A stretch of 8,297 nucleotides of DNA from Nitrosomonas sp. (lineage in GTDB: Bacteria > Pseudomonadota > Gammaproteobacteria > Burkholderiales > Nitrosomonadaceae): NCBI GenBank assembly GCA_029881855.1, contig JAOULU010000061.1, positions 1-8,297 on the forward strand, given 5' to 3'. The translations under genes and the position numbers were made by a program. The notes beneath the pieces were generated by a model. The model saw only the letters and a list, made by a program, of their open reading frames with translations. It searched no databases and was not told the DNA's origin. Numbering within the stretch: the stretch's first letter is position 1; each line of letters begins with the position of its first letter. Below are positions 5,814 through 8,297 of the stretch, in pieces.

Positions 5814-7117
5814 TGCATTATCTCCTCTATTTCAGCTATTTCCTTAGGTGCAGCCGCTGTTAATAGTTCCTGACCTGTTTGAGTAATTACCACATCATCT
5901 TCGATACGTATACCAATATTCCAAAAATGTTCAGACACATTCTCGGCTGGCCGAATATAACAACCCGGTTCGATGGTCAAAGTCATCCCAGGTTGTAATT
6001 GGCGCCACTCACCTTTTTGTTTATATTCACCAGCATCATGTACGTCCATACCTAACCAGTGACCTGTTCGATGCATGTAAAACCGTTTATAGTCACCTGA
6101 TTCAAGCACAGCATCCACACTGCCTTGACACAAACCTAAGTCTATAAAACCTTGCGCTAATACTTGCAACGCCGCCTGGTGGGGATCATTCCAAGTATTT
6201 CCGGGGTTGGCTTTAGCTATAGCTGCTTGCTGTGCGTTTAATACTAATTGATAAATGTCTTTCTGCACGGATGTAAATTTTCCATTGACTGGAAATGTAC
6301 GTGTAATATCTGACGCATAGCCATCTAACTCACAACCAGCATCAATCAACAACAAATCTCCAGCTTTTAATTCAGCGTTATTCTCTACGTAATGCAACAC
6401 ACAGGCATTACGACCTCCTGCCACAATAGAGGTATAAGCAGGGGCTTGTGCACCGTGCTTGCAAAAGGTATAGAGTAATTCTGCTTCAATTTCATATTCA
6501 TGCATATCCGGGCGCGTTGTCCGCATGGCACGTTGATGTGCCTGCGTTGAAATATCAGCTGCCCGTCGCATAACTTTCAATTCTTCAGCGTCTTTGATGA
6601 GGCGCATTTCATCTAGAAAAAAACGACAATCTTTAATCTCAGTCGGTGCTTGGATACCACGACGTATGTGTTCGCGCACCTGATTGACCCAACCTATAAT
6701 ACGCTGATCCCATATTGCATCTTGTCCTATAGCTGAATACACAGCCGTCTGATCTGTCATTAATTTTGGCAGCAATTTATCTAATTCAGAAACTGCATAA
6801 GCTTCATCAAAACCAAACTTTTCCTTGGCAGCATCTGGGCCATAGCGAAATCCATCCCATATTTCACGCTCCACATCTTTTTCGCGACAAAATAGAATAT
6901 GTTTAGCTGGTGCTTTATCTGTTGCAGCAATAATCACCAAAACCCCTTCCGGTTCTTTGAAGCCAGTCAAATAGTAAAAATAACTGTCAAAGCGATAAGG
7001 ATAATGTGCATCCCGATTACGCAATCGTTCTGGTGCTGTAGGAATAATAGCCACACCACCTTGCATTTTTTTTGCAAAATGCTCACGACGTGCAATGAAA
7101 TGTTTAATAGCTGTCAT
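5810..7117 (-). CDS. pepP: Xaa-Pro aminopeptidase P (proline aminopeptidase II)
   Basis: PepP removes the N-terminal residue from peptides whose second residue is proline; it is a cytoplasmic dimetal (manganese) enzyme of the M24B group. The 435-residue length is close to E. coli PepP. Residues 1-170 are the N-terminal domain, with the family feature YRFDSYFYYLTGFKEPEG (41-58). The rest is the pita-bread catalytic domain. All five metal ligands are identifiable: Asp259 in LIDAG, Asp270 in YASDITR, His353 in TGHWLG, Glu383 in TIEPG and Glu406 in IRIEDD. These sit within one position of the E. coli numbering. The substrate-binding histidines also appear to be present, at His242 and His360. No clear ribosome binding site precedes the ATG. 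The gene starts 18 bases after murU ends and overlaps the downstream membrane protein gene by four bases, so all are likely one transcript. Confidence 0.97.
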   Translation of the reverse strand: MTAIKHFIARREHFAKKMQGGVAIIPTAPERLRNRDAHYPYRFDSYFYYLTGFKEPEGVLVIIAATDKAPAKHILFCREKDVEREIWDGFRYGPDAAKEKFGFDEAYAVSELDKLLPKLMTDQTAVYSAIGQDAIWDQRIIGWVNQVREHIRRGIQAPTEIKDCRFFLDEMRLIKDAEELKVMRRAADISTQAHQRAMRTTRPDMHEYEIEAELLYTFCKHGAQAPAYTSIVAGGRNACVLHYVENNAELKAGDLLLIDAGCELDGYASDITRTFPVNGKFTSVQKDIYQLVLNAQQAAIAKANPGNTWNDPHQAALQVLAQGFIDLGLCQGSVDAVLESGDYKRFYMHRTGHWLGMDVHDAGEYKQKGEWRQLQPGMTLTIEPGCYIRPAENVSEHFWNIGIRIEDDVVITQTGQELLTAAAPKEIAEIEEIMQ

Positions 7118-7135
7118 AAAATATGTTTTACGTAT

Positions 7136-8297
<1,162 letters not shown>

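Overview
The window looks like chromosome from an AT-rich betaproteobacterium, most likely a Nitrosomonas-type member of the Nitrosomonadales. This rests on recognising the HrcA sequence (its N-terminus and its NLGSLKKLFELFE stretch), on a small secreted protein that resembles the exosortase-associated TIGR04073 family, and on a multi-residue match of the ferrochelatase and AmgK/MurU proteins to proteobacterial forms. No database search was possible, so the genus is an inference. Most of the content is core metabolism and stress regulation, and I see no convincing new multi-gene system. The least ordinary gene is a RoxA-like di-heme cytochrome lipoprotein.

Plus strand, 1-5424. The window opens with what may be the last codons of an unidentified gene (to about 56), followed by a strong 12-bp hairpin (128-170) and a candidate promoter. 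Next comes a 120-residue secreted protein (309-671) with a weak terminator-like hairpin after it. A 315-base AT-rich gap holds a possible heat-shock (sigma-32-like) promoter and leads to hrcA (987-2006), the repressor of class I heat-shock genes. A second 315-base gap precedes a 596-residue di-heme c-type cytochrome lipoprotein (2322-4112) with a strong ribosome binding site. After a short hairpin comes hemH (about 4339-5424), which makes protoheme.

Minus strand, 8297-5421. Four genes are packed as an apparent operon, read from the right edge: amgK (C-terminal half only), murU, pepP and a small two-helix membrane protein. AmgK phosphorylates N-acetylmuramate at the anomeric position and MurU converts the product to UDP-MurNAc, giving the cell-wall recycling shortcut that bypasses de novo UDP-MurNAc synthesis. 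PepP is an Xaa-Pro aminopeptidase with all five metal ligands present. The small membrane protein is tied to pepP by an ATGA overlap.

The two strands converge at 5421-5424, where the stop codons of hemH and the small membrane protein gene share the palindrome TTAA, leaving no room for a terminator between them. Heme supply (hemH) next to a heme protein (the cytochrome) is suggestive, but both genes have their own leader regions and nothing shows that they are co-transcribed.
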